64,000 nucleotides of DNA from NCBI RefSeq assembly GCF_021228295.1, contig NZ_JAJQPD010000005.1, forward strand, positions 186,001-250,000. Direction: 5' to 3'. The notes beneath the pieces are model-generated. The model was not told the DNA's origin, ran no database searches, and worked only from the letters and a program-made list of their open reading frames with translations. Positions 40,185 to 48,775 of the stretch are shown here, piece after piece. Position numbers and translations under genes: made by a program. This DNA is from Agromyces humatus (lineage in GTDB: Bacteria > Actinomycetota > Actinomycetes > Actinomycetales > Microbacteriaceae). The first letter of the stretch is position 1. Each line of letters starts with the position of its first letter.

Positions 40185-40979
40185 TCAGTCGACGAGCGCG
40201 CCGGCCGACAGGTTCGCGATCGCCCCGGTGATCGAGCGGGCACGATCGGATGCCGCGAATGCGAGGTATTCCGCGACCTCGTCGAGCACCGGCAGTCGGC
40301 CGAGCAGGGTCATGCCCACCAAGCCGTTCATCCACTGATCCATCGGGATACCGCCGGCGTCGGCGATGCGGCCGAACATCTCGCCGGTGTACGAAGTCGC
40401 GAGGGCATCCGACATCGCGTGCGGACGCACGCAGACCACCCGAACCCCGTCGGGCCCGAGTTCGCCGGCGAGCGCCCGCGAGAACCCCTCGAGTGCCGCC
40501 GACTGAGCTGCGTTGCCGATGAGCCCGCGACCGGTGAGCCGCGCGCCGGGCGTCGAGATCGTGAGGATCACGCCGCTCCCCTGCGCGATCATGTGCCGCG
40601 ACACGGCCTTCGCGGTGACGAAGTTCGTCTGCAGGTACCCGACCACGGGGTGCAGGTAGTCCTCGAGCGAGGTCTCGGCGATCGGGAGGCCCTGCACATG
40701 GTCGAATCCGACGGTGTTCAGGGCGATGTCGATGCGGCCCGCGGCATCAACCACTTCGTCGACATGCCGGTCGACCGCGTCCTGGTCCATCGCGTCGACG
40801 ACGGCGATGGAGACGTCCGCCCCCTCGTCCCGGGCGACGGATGCCGCCGCCTCGAGTCGCGGCAGGCTCCTGCCCGCGAGGAACAGCCGTGCGCCCTCGC
40901 GGGCGAACACCCGCGCTGCCGCGCCTCCGATCGAACCGCCACCGCCGTGGATCACGGCCACCTGGTTCTCGAGCAGCAT
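40185..40979 (-). CDS. SDR-fold protein lacking the catalytic Tyr/Lys
   Basis: ATG preceded by GAGG gives 264 residues. The Rossmann motif is GGGGSIGGAAARVF. At the usual YxxxK site the sequence reads GNAAQSAALEG, so both Tyr and Lys are missing, and Ser in TISTPGA is displaced. It is either a non-catalytic NAD(P) binder or uses another mechanism. The TetR gene upstream and two operators between them indicate tight repression. Confidence 0.83.
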   Translation of the reverse strand: MLLENQVAVIHGGGGSIGGAAARVFAREGARLFLAGRSLPRLEAAASVARDEGADVSIAVVDAMDQDAVDRHVDEVVDAAGRIDIALNTVGFDHVQGLPIAETSLEDYLHPVVGYLQTNFVTAKAVSRHMIAQGSGVILTISTPGARLTGRGLIGNAAQSAALEGFSRALAGELGPDGVRVVCVRPHAMSDALATSYTGEMFGRIADAGGIPMDQWMNGLVGMTLLGRLPVLDEVAEYLAFAASDRARSITGAIANLSAGALVD

Positions 40980-41026
40980 CACGTCGCCTCGATTCCTGTC
41001 ATCGTTCGTTTCCCACTCCGGAGTCT

Positions 41027-41077
41027 TGCAACCTTATGGTTGCATATCGCCGGGCAAACTGCAACTCATAGGTTGCA
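41027..41077 (-). promoter_or_regulatory. Two tandem TetR operators
   Basis: TGCAACC-TTAT-GGTTGCA (41027-41044, perfect) and TGCAACT-CATA-GGTTGCA (41060-41077, one mismatch), 33 bp (about three helical turns) apart, between TetR and the SDR-fold gene. Confidence 0.88.
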
Positions 41078-41099
41078 CATATTTGCGCGTCAGGTGTCG

Positions 41100-41675
41100 T
41101 CACTCGGCAGGCACGACCGCGGCGACCACCTGATCCACGACCCGCTTCACCGCATCCTCCCCGAGCAGACCCGGCATGGTGAGGTGCTCGAGGAGCAGCC
41201 CGCTCATGGCGAGGTAGAGCACCAACGCGGTCGTGCGATCCCCAGGGAATCCGCCGTCGACATGATCGGTGGTCGCGATGGCCAGGTTCCCCGCGAAATG
41301 CCGCGTGACGGCGGGCGCGAGCCGCGGATTGCGCGTTGCCTCGAGCCGCAACTCGAACAGCGCCAGGTGCGCCGCCCGGTCGGCCATCGCACGCTCGACG
41401 AGCCACAGCATGAGGTCTCGCTCGGTCTCCCGCGTATGGGCGGGACTCATCCGCTTCGCGACCTCGACCGGGTCGGGCGTGAGCCGCTCGAACACGTGCG
41501 CAGCGAGCTCGTCGACGAGCTGGTCGCGAGACGCGAAGTAGTTCGACCCCGTTCCAGTGGGCGCGCCGGCCGCGCGATCGACCGCGCCGAACGTAAGCCC
41601 GCGGCTCCCCTGGCCGGCGATCACCTCCACCGCAGCATCCAGCAGCTGCCGTCGCCGCTCGGCGTTCCGAACCAT
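41100..41675 (-). CDS. TetR family regulator
   Basis: The start at MVRNAERRRQ behind GGGAGGAG gives 191 residues. HTH: GSRGLTFGAVDRAAGAPTGT then GSNYFASRDQLV. The C-terminal ligand domain is typical. It precedes the SDR-fold gene in the same direction, with two matching palindromes between, and is divergent from a DHFR-like gene. Confidence 0.9.
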   Translation of the reverse strand: MVRNAERRRQLLDAAVEVIAGQGSRGLTFGAVDRAAGAPTGTGSNYFASRDQLVDELAAHVFERLTPDPVEVAKRMSPAHTRETERDLMLWLVERAMADRAAHLALFELRLEATRNPRLAPAVTRHFAGNLAIATTDHVDGGFPGDRTTALVLYLAMSGLLLEHLTMPGLLGEDAVKRVVDQVVAAVVPAE

Positions 41676-41708
41676 CAGCCGTCTCCTCCCGCACTCCACC
41701 GCACCCTG

Positions 41709-41736
41709 TTGCCATCGTAACAACTATGCGTATAGT
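41709..41736 (+). promoter_or_regulatory. Promoter of the DHFR-like gene
   Basis: TTGCCA (41709-41714), 16 bases, TATAGT (41731-41736). ACTAT-GCGT-ATAGT forms a small palindrome over the -10. A mutated copy of this region precedes the scrap at 33914. Confidence 0.6.
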
Positions 41737-41769
41737 GGTTGAGCCTGACGACTGAACCTTGAAGGACGT

Positions 41770-42354
41770 ATGCGAAAGCTCAGCTACTACATCTCACTCT
41801 CGATCGACGGCTTCATCGCCGGCCCCGACGACGAGGTCGACTTCTTCCCCGGCTCCGACGAGTACATGGCGTGGATGGTGGCCGACTACGGCGACGCCCT
41901 GCCCTCCCACGGACGCATGCAGCTCGGCATCGCGGATGCCCCGCTCACGCGATTCGACACCATCGTCATGGGGCGCCGCACCTACGACCCCGCGCTGCAG
42001 CTCGGCATCACCTCGCCGTACTCGCACCTGCGCCAGTACGTCGTCTCCGGCAGCCTCGAGCAGACCGATGCCGCGGTCACGATGATCGCGGATGACCCGG
42101 TCGAGGCCGTTCGTGCCCTCAAGGCCGAGGACTCACCGCTCGACATCTACCTTGCGGGCGGCGGACGCCTCGCCGGCCAGTTGCTCGACGAGATCGACGA
42201 ACTCGTCATCAAGCGGTACCCCGTGGTTGCTGGCGACGGGCTGCCGGCGTTCGGCCCCGACTTCTCGCCTACCGTCTTCGCGCTCGATGCGGTGCGCTCG
42301 TTCGAGGGCGGCAACGTCGTGGAGTGGTACTCGCGCACGCCGTACGCGGCCTGA
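41770..42354 (+). CDS. Dihydrofolate reductase-like (RibD C-terminal) protein
   Basis: The 194-residue protein follows GAAGGA. It starts MRKLSYYISLSIDGFIAGP and has VMGRRTYDPALQLG and YLAGGGRLAGQLL, the hallmark elements of the RibD-C/DHFR-like family common in actinobacteria, whose substrates are mostly unknown NADPH-reducible compounds. Divergent from the TetR gene. Confidence 0.88.
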   Translation: MRKLSYYISLSIDGFIAGPDDEVDFFPGSDEYMAWMVADYGDALPSHGRMQLGIADAPLTRFDTIVMGRRTYDPALQLGITSPYSHLRQYVVSGSLEQTDAAVTMIADDPVEAVRALKAEDSPLDIYLAGGGRLAGQLLDEIDELVIKRYPVVAGDGLPAFGPDFSPTVFALDAVRSFEGGNVVEWYSRTPYAA

Positions 42355-42427
42355 TGATCTGAGCGAAGCGGCTGCCTGATCAGCCGACGTCAACGAAGAC
42401 GTCGTCACTCGCTGGGACACTGGAGGA

Positions 42428-42967
42428 ATGCTCCGCGAACTCGACCTGCCAGTCGTCCTCGTCGCCACCTCGAGCCAGATGGTTCTCCGGCGCGCGACAT
42501 CCGAAGACCTCGACCCGCTCATGGCGCTGTTGGCCGACGACCCGGTCAGCGCCTCGCGTGGCGACGTCGCGGCGCCGAACGATCGGCTCGCCTACCGCGA
42601 CGCGCTCGAGCAGATCATCGGGGATTCGAGCAACGACCTGCTCGTGGCAGCCGACCCGACCGGCCGACTCGTCGGCACCTTCCAGCTCACGCGCATTCCC
42701 GGCATGGCGCGGCGCGGTGCCACACGCCTCCAGGTCGAGGCCGTGCGGGTGCGCAGCGATGCACGCTCGTCGGGCATCGGCGGCGCCATGATGCGCTGGG
42801 TCACGGATGTCGCAGCACCGGCGCTCGGCTCGCCCCTCGTGCAACTCACCTCCGACGCCGCCCGCGCCGACGCCCACCGCTTCTACGAGCGCCTCGGGTT
42901 CTCCGGCTCGCACGTCGGCTTCAAGTACCGGGTGCCGAGCGATGCCTCACCGGGGCGAGTGAGGTAG
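42428..42967 (+). CDS. GNAT family acetyltransferase
   Basis: The 179-residue protein is a GNAT with LQVEAVRVRSDARSSGIGGA (acetyl-CoA motif) and AHRFYERLGFSGSHVGFK at the end. TGGAGGA immediately precedes the ATG; an alternative start at 42479 is possible. Confidence 0.86.
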   Translation: MLRELDLPVVLVATSSQMVLRRATSEDLDPLMALLADDPVSASRGDVAAPNDRLAYRDALEQIIGDSSNDLLVAADPTGRLVGTFQLTRIPGMARRGATRLQVEAVRVRSDARSSGIGGAMMRWVTDVAAPALGSPLVQLTSDAARADAHRFYERLGFSGSHVGFKYRVPSDASPGRVR

Positions 42968-43045
42968 CGCCCGCCCAGCGGTGCGACCCGAGGATCCGTG
43001 CAGCGCACGGATGCCGTGCCGACCCGAGCGGCCTACCGTGCTGCC

Positions 43046-43444
43046 ATGTCACCTGAAACCGACGAACTCGCCACCGAGCCGCCTGCAACGCAATCGAGTT
43101 GGATCGCGCGAACACCGCTGTGGGCGCGCATCGTGGTGCCGGCCGTCGTCCTCGTGGGCGGCGCGGCCGTGGTCGTGAGCGCCATGGCAGCGGAGGCGCA
43201 ACCACCCGCGACGGTGGAATCGATGTGCCGGTCGGCCGTCGAGGCCAAGCTCGAAACGCGCGGGCACTCCGATGTCGATGTATCCCGGTCGTTCCAGATC
43301 GCCGAGGCAGACGGCGCCCAGCGCGTGTCGGGCACCGTGTCCTCCGTCGATGACTCGGGCCACGTCGATCACGCCCAGGTCCGCTGCGTCGTCCGCGTCG
43401 ACGGCGATACGATCCGCGTCGTCAGCGCGCGCTTGTCCGACTGA
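43046..43444 (+). CDS. Hypothetical single-pass membrane protein
   Basis: TACCGT-N6-ATG suggests a leaderless start; 132 residues. One membrane helix (about 30-50) precedes an external domain of about 80 residues with two Cys (ESMCRSAV, VRCVVRVD). It resembles small actinobacterial proteins with a DUF4333-like outer domain; not certain. Confidence 0.65.
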   Translation: MSPETDELATEPPATQSSWIARTPLWARIVVPAVVLVGGAAVVVSAMAAEAQPPATVESMCRSAVEAKLETRGHSDVDVSRSFQIAEADGAQRVSGTVSSVDDSGHVDHAQVRCVVRVDGDTIRVVSARLSD

Positions 43445-43618
43445 GGCGGCGTTGCTACGAAAATGCAATGCCGCACTGTGACGACGAAAACGTAATGGCG
43501 CCCCCTGATGGCCCAGCCGCCATCCTCGAGACCGGGCCGCGCGAACACCGGGTGTAACCTGCGAGCACCGTTGCTCCCGCAGATCGGCGCATCGGCCGCA
43601 GAGATCGAGGAGCGACCA

Positions 43619-44029
43619 GTGCGCCTACGTGCCGTCGACGTCGTCGATGTCTTCGTCTACCTCGTCGTGCTCGGGCTGTTCACGCAGTTCCTCCCGAACG
43701 TCATCACCGAGTCGTTCGTCGTCTCGCTGCTGACCGCCGTGCTGTTCAAGCTCGCCCTCGAGGTCATCGCGGTGCTCAAGACGCGCATTCTCGATCGGGT
43801 GCGCGCGTCGCGAACTCCCGCGCGCAAGACGCTGAACGCCGCGCTGCTGCTGCTGCTCGGCGCCGGCAGCAAGTTCCTCATCCTGTGGATCACCGACCTC
43901 GTGTTCGGCGACGCCGTGCAGCTCGGCGGGTTCTTCTCGGTCACGCTGCTGATCATCGTGCTCATGGTCGCGCGACTCGGTGTCCGCCTGCTCGTCGACC
44001 GCGCCCGGCCACGCGACGGCAGCGCGTAG
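43619..44029 (+). CDS. Hypothetical four-helix membrane protein
   Basis: GTG six bases after GAGGAG gives 136 residues. Four hydrophobic segments are visible (about 9-28, 30-50, 70-92 and 98-120). The upstream region 43445-43618 contains two imperfect repeats of ACGAAAANGNAATGNCG (near 43457 and 43486) and no gene. Function is unknown. Confidence 0.65.
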   Translation: MRLRAVDVVDVFVYLVVLGLFTQFLPNVITESFVVSLLTAVLFKLALEVIAVLKTRILDRVRASRTPARKTLNAALLLLLGAGSKFLILWITDLVFGDAVQLGGFFSVTLLIIVLMVARLGVRLLVDRARPRDGSA

Positions 44030-44049
44030 CGCTCGTCGAAGCCCGGCTG

Positions 44050-44583
44050 CTACGCCGGCGCGTACCGGGCGGCGATGATGCCCGAGTCGAACGTCTGCGC
44101 GTCGAGCAGTCGCAACCCGACGGGGTGCGGCGTGCTCAGCCGATCGTCGGCGTTGCCCACGATGAACGGGTGGATGCCCGCGTGCACCTCGTCGACCAGC
44201 CCGGCGTCGACGAGCGTCGCGGCCAACTGGCCGTAGCCGTGCGAGATGATCGACCCGTACTGGTCGCGCAGGCGCCGCACCGTCTCGACGACGTCGCCCT
44301 CGATGAGCGTCGCGTTCCAGTCGAGCGGGCCCGTCAGCGTCGTCGAGGCGACGTACTTGGGCAGCGCGTTGTAGTGCTCGGCGAAGCCGCGGTCATCGGT
44401 CTGCGCCGGCCAGTACTCGCGGAAGAACTCGTACGCCCTCCGACCGACCAGCACCGCGTCGGCACCGAAGACGAGTTCGTCGGAGTGGCGCACCAGTTCG
44501 GGATCCTCGACGTCGAACCAGTGCTCCATCTGGTCGAACACCCCGTCGAGCGTCATTTCGAATGAGATCGTCACTTTGCCCAT
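44050..44583 (-). CDS. Dihydrofolate reductase-like (RibD C-terminal) protein
   Basis: The start at MGKVTISFEMTLDGVFDQ gives 177 residues. AVLVGRRAYEFFREYWP and IISHGYGQLAATLVDAGL are the family elements. It is a second member, not closely similar to 41770. It is divergent from a quinone reductase gene, which may share control. Confidence 0.87.
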   Translation of the reverse strand: MGKVTISFEMTLDGVFDQMEHWFDVEDPELVRHSDELVFGADAVLVGRRAYEFFREYWPAQTDDRGFAEHYNALPKYVASTTLTGPLDWNATLIEGDVVETVRRLRDQYGSIISHGYGQLAATLVDAGLVDEVHAGIHPFIVGNADDRLSTPHPVGLRLLDAQTFDSGIIAARYAPA

Positions 44584-44674
44584 GCGGCCCAGCCTGCTCC
44601 GTTTCCTGCTGGATGTCACCACTTCGCGTGACGCTGCCCGGAACACCCACGGCCCATCCCGCGTTGCCCTCAGC

Positions 44675-45721
44675 ATGAGAGCGATGGCGTACTCGAAGAC
44701 CGGTGATTCCTCCGTGCTGCAGCTTGTGGAGCGCAGCGTCCCCGAACCCGCTGCCGGCGAGGTGCGCGTTCGCGTGGTCGTGTCGGGCGTGAATCCGACC
44801 GACTGGAAGGCACGTGCGGGCTCGCAGACCGGCCGGCCGACGCCGTTCCCCGAGGTCGTCCCCGATCAGGACGGCGCGGGCGTGATCGACGCCCTCGGCG
44901 ACGGCGTCTCGGGCTTCGAGGTCGGCGATCGCGTCTGGGTGTTCCTCGCCGCCCATGAGCGGCCCACCGGTACGGCGCAGGAGTTCACGGTGCTGCCGAC
45001 CGCACGTGTCGTGCACCTGCCCGATGCCGCGAGCTTCGCCCTCGGGGCATCCCTCGGCGTCCCTGCCATGACCGCGCACCGGGCACTCACCGTGCACGAG
45101 GACGGACCCACGCACCTCGCACCCGGCGCGCTCGACGGCCGCACCGTGCTCGTCGCCGGCGGTGCCGGCGCCGTCGGCCACGCGGCGATCCAGCTCGCGC
45201 GCTGGTCGGGCGCGCGCGTCATCACTACCGTGAGCTCGCCCGAGAAGGCCGCCCTCGCCACCGCGGCCGGCGCCCACCACGTCGTGAACTACCGAGCGGA
45301 TGACCCGGCCAAGGCGATCCGCGCGATCGCACCCGACGGCGTCGACCAGGTGGTCGAGGTCTCCCCCGCCCGCAACGCGGAGCTCAATTCCCGAGTGATC
45401 GCGAACCACGGCTCGATCGCGGTGTACGCCACCGACGGCGGAGCCGAGATGACTCTCGACGTGCGTCGGCACTTCGCGCTCAACGTGCGCTACCAGTTCC
45501 TGCTGCTCTACACCGTGGGCGACACGGCCCTCGCGACCGCCGCAGCGGACATCGTGCGGGCACTCGACGACGGCGCACTTCCGGTCGGCGAGCACGCCGG
45601 GCTGCCGCTCACCCGGTTCCCGCTCGAGCGCGCGGCCGAGGCCCACGACGCCGTCGAAGCGGGCACCGTGGGCAAGGTGCTCATCGACGTCGCCCCCGAC
45701 GCCGGGGTCGCGACCGCCTGA
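44675..45721 (+). CDS. NADPH:quinone reductase-like zinc-independent MDR
   Basis: The 348-residue protein starts MRAMAYSKTGDSSVLQL. It has GVNPTDWKARAG, DGAGVIDALGDGVSGFEVGD (quoted in halves in the family as the GroES-like part), and VAGGAGAVGHAAIQLARW as the NADPH motif. Zinc ligands are absent, as expected for quinone reductases. Cytosolic. Confidence 0.9.
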   Translation: MRAMAYSKTGDSSVLQLVERSVPEPAAGEVRVRVVVSGVNPTDWKARAGSQTGRPTPFPEVVPDQDGAGVIDALGDGVSGFEVGDRVWVFLAAHERPTGTAQEFTVLPTARVVHLPDAASFALGASLGVPAMTAHRALTVHEDGPTHLAPGALDGRTVLVAGGAGAVGHAAIQLARWSGARVITTVSSPEKAALATAAGAHHVVNYRADDPAKAIRAIAPDGVDQVVEVSPARNAELNSRVIANHGSIAVYATDGGAEMTLDVRRHFALNVRYQFLLLYTVGDTALATAAADIVRALDDGALPVGEHAGLPLTRFPLERAAEAHDAVEAGTVGKVLIDVAPDAGVATA

Positions 45722-45743
45722 CCGGCCCGCGACCAGCTCGCGA

Positions 45744-46220
45744 TCAGTCGCGGGCGTCCTCGAGGTGCGGCGCGCCGTGGCTGAGCACCTTCACCACGAG
45801 GTTGTGCCGCCGCAGGGTTCGGATCATGCGCGCGACCTCGTCGCTGTCGCGGCCGAGTGCGCGTTCGTTCGCCACGACGAGCACGTCGCCGGCTTGCAGC
45901 GTGCCGAACAGGCGGCCGAGCCGCTGCTCCCATGGCTCCTGCGCCTCGGGAGCCGGGTGCTTGAAGTCGAGGATCGCGACGCCGAAGTCGGCCAGATCGT
46001 TGCGCTGCTCGGCGACCGACGGCATGTCGTCGCGCGCGACCACGAGTCCAACGAGGCGTGCACCCTCGGGGCGCGCCTTCCACCAGTCGCGGTTGCGCTG
46101 CAACTCCTCGAAGCACTCGGGACAGCCGAGGACGTGATGTCCGGGGCCGTGCGCGGCGCGCGGTTCATCCGTCGCAGTCGGCGCCGTCGCGCCCGTTGAA
46201 TCCGATGTCATGTCACCCAT
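45744..46220 (-). CDS. Resolvase-like N-terminal-domain protein without DNA-binding domain
   Basis: The 158-residue protein has after a CPxC-containing start (GCPECFEEL) LVGLVVARDDMPSVAEQRND, then GDVLVVANERALGRDSDEVA. This is the serine-resolvase catalytic fold, but the canonical 'RVS' motif is altered and the C-terminal HTH is absent. It is probably not an active recombinase; related proteins occur in actinobacterial core genomes. Confidence 0.68.
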   Translation of the reverse strand: MGDMTSDSTGATAPTATDEPRAAHGPGHHVLGCPECFEELQRNRDWWKARPEGARLVGLVVARDDMPSVAEQRNDLADFGVAILDFKHPAPEAQEPWEQRLGRLFGTLQAGDVLVVANERALGRDSDEVARMIRTLRRHNLVVKVLSHGAPHLEDARD

Positions 46221-46291
46221 GCCATGCCCTTCGTGTCACCCTCCATCCTCTCCCCGATCGAGGCGAGGCGCGACCTGCGTACTATGGCCAC

Positions 46292-47572
46292 ATGGACGAC
46301 GGCGAGTCGCCGCGCACCACAGCCGGGTCCGAGGGATCGCCAACCCCTCGGACCTACCTCTTCACGCTCACCGACGCGGGCGGAACCGTGCCGCCCGAGC
46401 TGGGGGTCGTTCGGCGCCTCGTCGAGCGCGGTCACCGCGTGACGGTCGTCGCCGACGAGTCGATCGCCGATCAGGTGCGGCGCAGCGGAGCTGCACACCT
46501 GCCGGCGACGCCGAATCCGGCCCCCGAGCTGCGCGACTGGGAGCTGAAGTCGCCGCTGAGCGTCGCGCGAGCGACGTCCGAGTACCTGATGACCGGGCCG
46601 GCACCGGGCCAGGCCGCCGACACGATCGCGGCGATCGATGCGATCAGGCCCGACCTGGTGGTCGCGTCGTCACTTGCGCTCGGCGCCATGATCGGCGCAG
46701 AGGCGTGCGGGGTTCCGTTCGACATCCTGATTCCGAACGCGTATCCGCTGCCGGCGAAGGGCATGCCGCCATTCGGTGCCGGGATGTCCCCGGCGCGCGG
46801 GCCGCTCGGAAGAACGCGCGATCGGCTCGCCCGGGCGGCGAGCACCGGGCTGATCGACCGGTACGCACTCGCGAAGACCAACGCGCTGCGCGCCGAGCAC
46901 GGCCTCGAGCCGTTCGCGCACACCTGGGACCAGCTGGGCCGCGCGAGACGGCAGTTGGTGCTCACCTCGTCTGCGTTCGACTTCCCCGCCGAGCTGCCCG
47001 CCAACGCCCGCTACGTCGGCCCCATCCTCGACGACCCGGTTTGGGCGGCCGACGAAACCTGGACGCCGCCCCCGGGTGATGGGCGGCTGGTCGTGGTGGC
47101 GATGTCATCGACGTTCCAGGACCACGTCGATTGCATGCAGCGCATCACCGACGCCGTCGGCAGCCTTCCGGTGCATGGTCTCGTCACGACCGGGCCTGCG
47201 GTCGAGCCGGGCGCCATCCGCGCTCCCGCGAACGTCGCGGTCGTGGCATCCGCCCCGCACCGCCTCGTGCTGCCGCGGGCCGACCTCGTCGTCACGCACG
47301 GCGGCCACGGCACGGTCATCAAGACGCTCGCAGCGGGTGTGCCGCTCGTCGTGCTGCACCACGGTCGCGACCAGGCCGACAACGCGGTGCGGGTCACCGC
47401 ACGGGGAGCGGGCATCGCCGTGCGCCGCACGGCACCCGCATCACGGATCGCGATGGCGATCACCGACGTGCTCGGCGACCCGTCGTACCGGCAATCGGCG
47501 CAGCGACTGGGCGAGGCCATCACCCGCGACGCAGAGAGCGGCGCGCTGGTCGAGGAGCTCGAACGGGTCTGA
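46292..47572 (+). CDS. Glycosyltransferase of family GT1 (MGT/UGT-like)
   Basis: TACTAT-N6-ATG gives 426 residues. The C-terminal domain has the GT1 signature VVTHGGHGTVIKTLAAGVPLV (shortened: THGGHGT) and HHGRDQADNA for the nucleotide-sugar. It likely glycosylates a small lipophilic acceptor. It is followed by a strong bidirectional terminator. Confidence 0.88.
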   Translation: MDDGESPRTTAGSEGSPTPRTYLFTLTDAGGTVPPELGVVRRLVERGHRVTVVADESIADQVRRSGAAHLPATPNPAPELRDWELKSPLSVARATSEYLMTGPAPGQAADTIAAIDAIRPDLVVASSLALGAMIGAEACGVPFDILIPNAYPLPAKGMPPFGAGMSPARGPLGRTRDRLARAASTGLIDRYALAKTNALRAEHGLEPFAHTWDQLGRARRQLVLTSSAFDFPAELPANARYVGPILDDPVWAADETWTPPPGDGRLVVVAMSSTFQDHVDCMQRITDAVGSLPVHGLVTTGPAVEPGAIRAPANVAVVASAPHRLVLPRADLVVTHGGHGTVIKTLAAGVPLVVLHHGRDQADNAVRVTARGAGIAVRRTAPASRIAMAITDVLGDPSYRQSAQRLGEAITRDAESGALVEELERV

Positions 47573-47580
47573 GCGAACGA

Positions 47581-47624
47581 CACTCGCCGTGCCGCGGGCG
47601 TGAAGCCCGACGACACGGCGAGTG
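47581..47624. terminator. Bidirectional terminator
   Basis: CACTCGCCGTG and CACGGCGAGTG (11 bp, perfect) enclose an inner CGGGC/GCCCG stem, between convergent genes. Confidence 0.85.
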
Positions 47625-47648
47625 CGACTGCGGTGCGATCAGCGGTGA

Positions 47649-48629
47649 TCAGCGCACCGCGGGTGCCTCGACGAGATCAGCCGTCGCCGCGGCACGGTAG
47701 GGCTCGAAGAATCGATTGAAGGATGCGAGCAGCTGCTCGGGCGCCTCCTCGGCGAGCCAGTGGCCCGCGCCATCGATCACGACGCCCTCGACGTCATCGG
47801 CGAGCGCACTCATGGCGTGCTCGACCAAGCCGCCGTAGCTGCGCTCGCCGCCGACGGCCAGCACCGGCAGCATCAGCTTGCGGGTCACGCGCTCGGCGTT
47901 CTGCTCGAGCGTCGCGTCCCACGCGCGGTAGAAGCCGAGGCTCCCGCGCAGCGATTCGGGGTCGGAGACCAGGCCGACGTAGAACTCGATGAGCTCGGTA
48001 GGCAGTCCGCCGCCCTGGATGGCGAACTCGTAGCCGAAGAACACGTCCTCGCGTCCGGCGATGAGCTGCTCGGGCAGGTCGTCTGCACGGTTGAACGGGA
48101 TGTGCCACAGCTTGGCGTTCAGGTGCGAGGGCACGAAGAGCGGCGGCGTGTTCGACGGCGCGGGCGGCCCGGGGATCTCGGCGAGCGCGACGCGATCGAC
48201 TCGGTCGGCATAGTCCGCGACGAGCGCGTACGAGATGATGAACCCGGTGTCGTGTCCGGCCACCGCGAACCGGTCGATGCCGAGCGCGTCGACCACGCCG
48301 ATCACGTCGGCCGCGAGAGTGGTGGAGTCATAGCCCGACCGGGCGCGCTCGGACAGGCCGATACCGCGCTGGTCTGGGGCGATGACCGTGAACCGCTTCG
48401 CCAGCTTGGGCATCAGGAGCCGCCAGGCGTACCAGGTCTGCGGCCAGCCGTGCACGAGCACGAGAGCCGGGCCCTGTCCACCGACCACGACATGCTGGCG
48501 GATGCCGTTGGCCTCGATGTAGCGGCTGGTGAACGTGTCGGCGAAGCCTTCGGGCAGGTCGGGTGCCTGCGAGACGGAGCCGGCTCCGTCGGCGACGGGG
48601 AATCGGGTGAGTTCGGGGCTGGTGTACAT
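47649..48629 (-). CDS. Epoxide-hydrolase/dehalogenase-like alpha/beta hydrolase
   Basis: The 326-residue protein follows AAGGAAA. HGWPQTWYAWR is the oxyanion region, GHDTG contains an Asp nucleophile, and GAGHW the His. An Asp nucleophile and cap Tyr (FYRAW) indicate epoxide hydrolase or haloalkanoate-type dehalogenase. A 12-codon leader frame and a 38-bp operator lie between it and the divergent HxlR gene. Confidence 0.87.
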   Translation of the reverse strand: MYTSPELTRFPVADGAGSVSQAPDLPEGFADTFTSRYIEANGIRQHVVVGGQGPALVLVHGWPQTWYAWRLLMPKLAKRFTVIAPDQRGIGLSERARSGYDSTTLAADVIGVVDALGIDRFAVAGHDTGFIISYALVADYADRVDRVALAEIPGPPAPSNTPPLFVPSHLNAKLWHIPFNRADDLPEQLIAGREDVFFGYEFAIQGGGLPTELIEFYVGLVSDPESLRGSLGFYRAWDATLEQNAERVTRKLMLPVLAVGGERSYGGLVEHAMSALADDVEGVVIDGAGHWLAEEAPEQLLASFNRFFEPYRAAATADLVEAPAVR

Positions 48630-48666
48630 GATGTTTCCTTACGGTGTCTCTTGGTGGGTTGGTGGT

Positions 48667-48705
48667 TCAGGCCGCGAGCGCGGCGGTGTCGCCGATGGTC
48701 GCCAT
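48667..48705 (-). CDS. Possible 12-residue leader peptide
   Basis: ATG four bases after AGGAG, encoding MATIGDTAALAA then TGA, 37 bp upstream of the hydrolase start and inside its leader. Ribosomes on it would pass the operator and could couple to the hydrolase. Too short to prove by reading. Confidence 0.4.
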   Translation of the reverse strand: MATIGDTAALAA

Positions 48706-48708
48706 TTC

Positions 48709-48746
48709 ACTCCTGATTCAGGATCATTTGATCCTGTTGTAGGAGT
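48709..48746. promoter_or_regulatory. 38-bp HxlR operator
   Basis: Inner perfect palindrome CAGGATCATTTGATCCTG (48719-48736), flanked at equal distance by ACTCCT (48709-48714) and AGGAGT (48741-48746). It lies between the divergent HxlR and hydrolase genes. Confidence 0.85.
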
Positions 48747-48775
48747 TTAGCGTGCGAGTGGCGTAGTCTATTCCC

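Noticed and set aside
43450..43505. Two ~17-bp direct repeats (ACGAAAA...AATG) as an att site or array
   Set aside because: Only two imperfect units and no integrase nearby; not enough for a CRISPR or attachment-site call.
45744..46220. Resolvase-like gene as evidence of a mobile element
   Set aside because: No DNA-binding domain, no terminal repeats, native composition.
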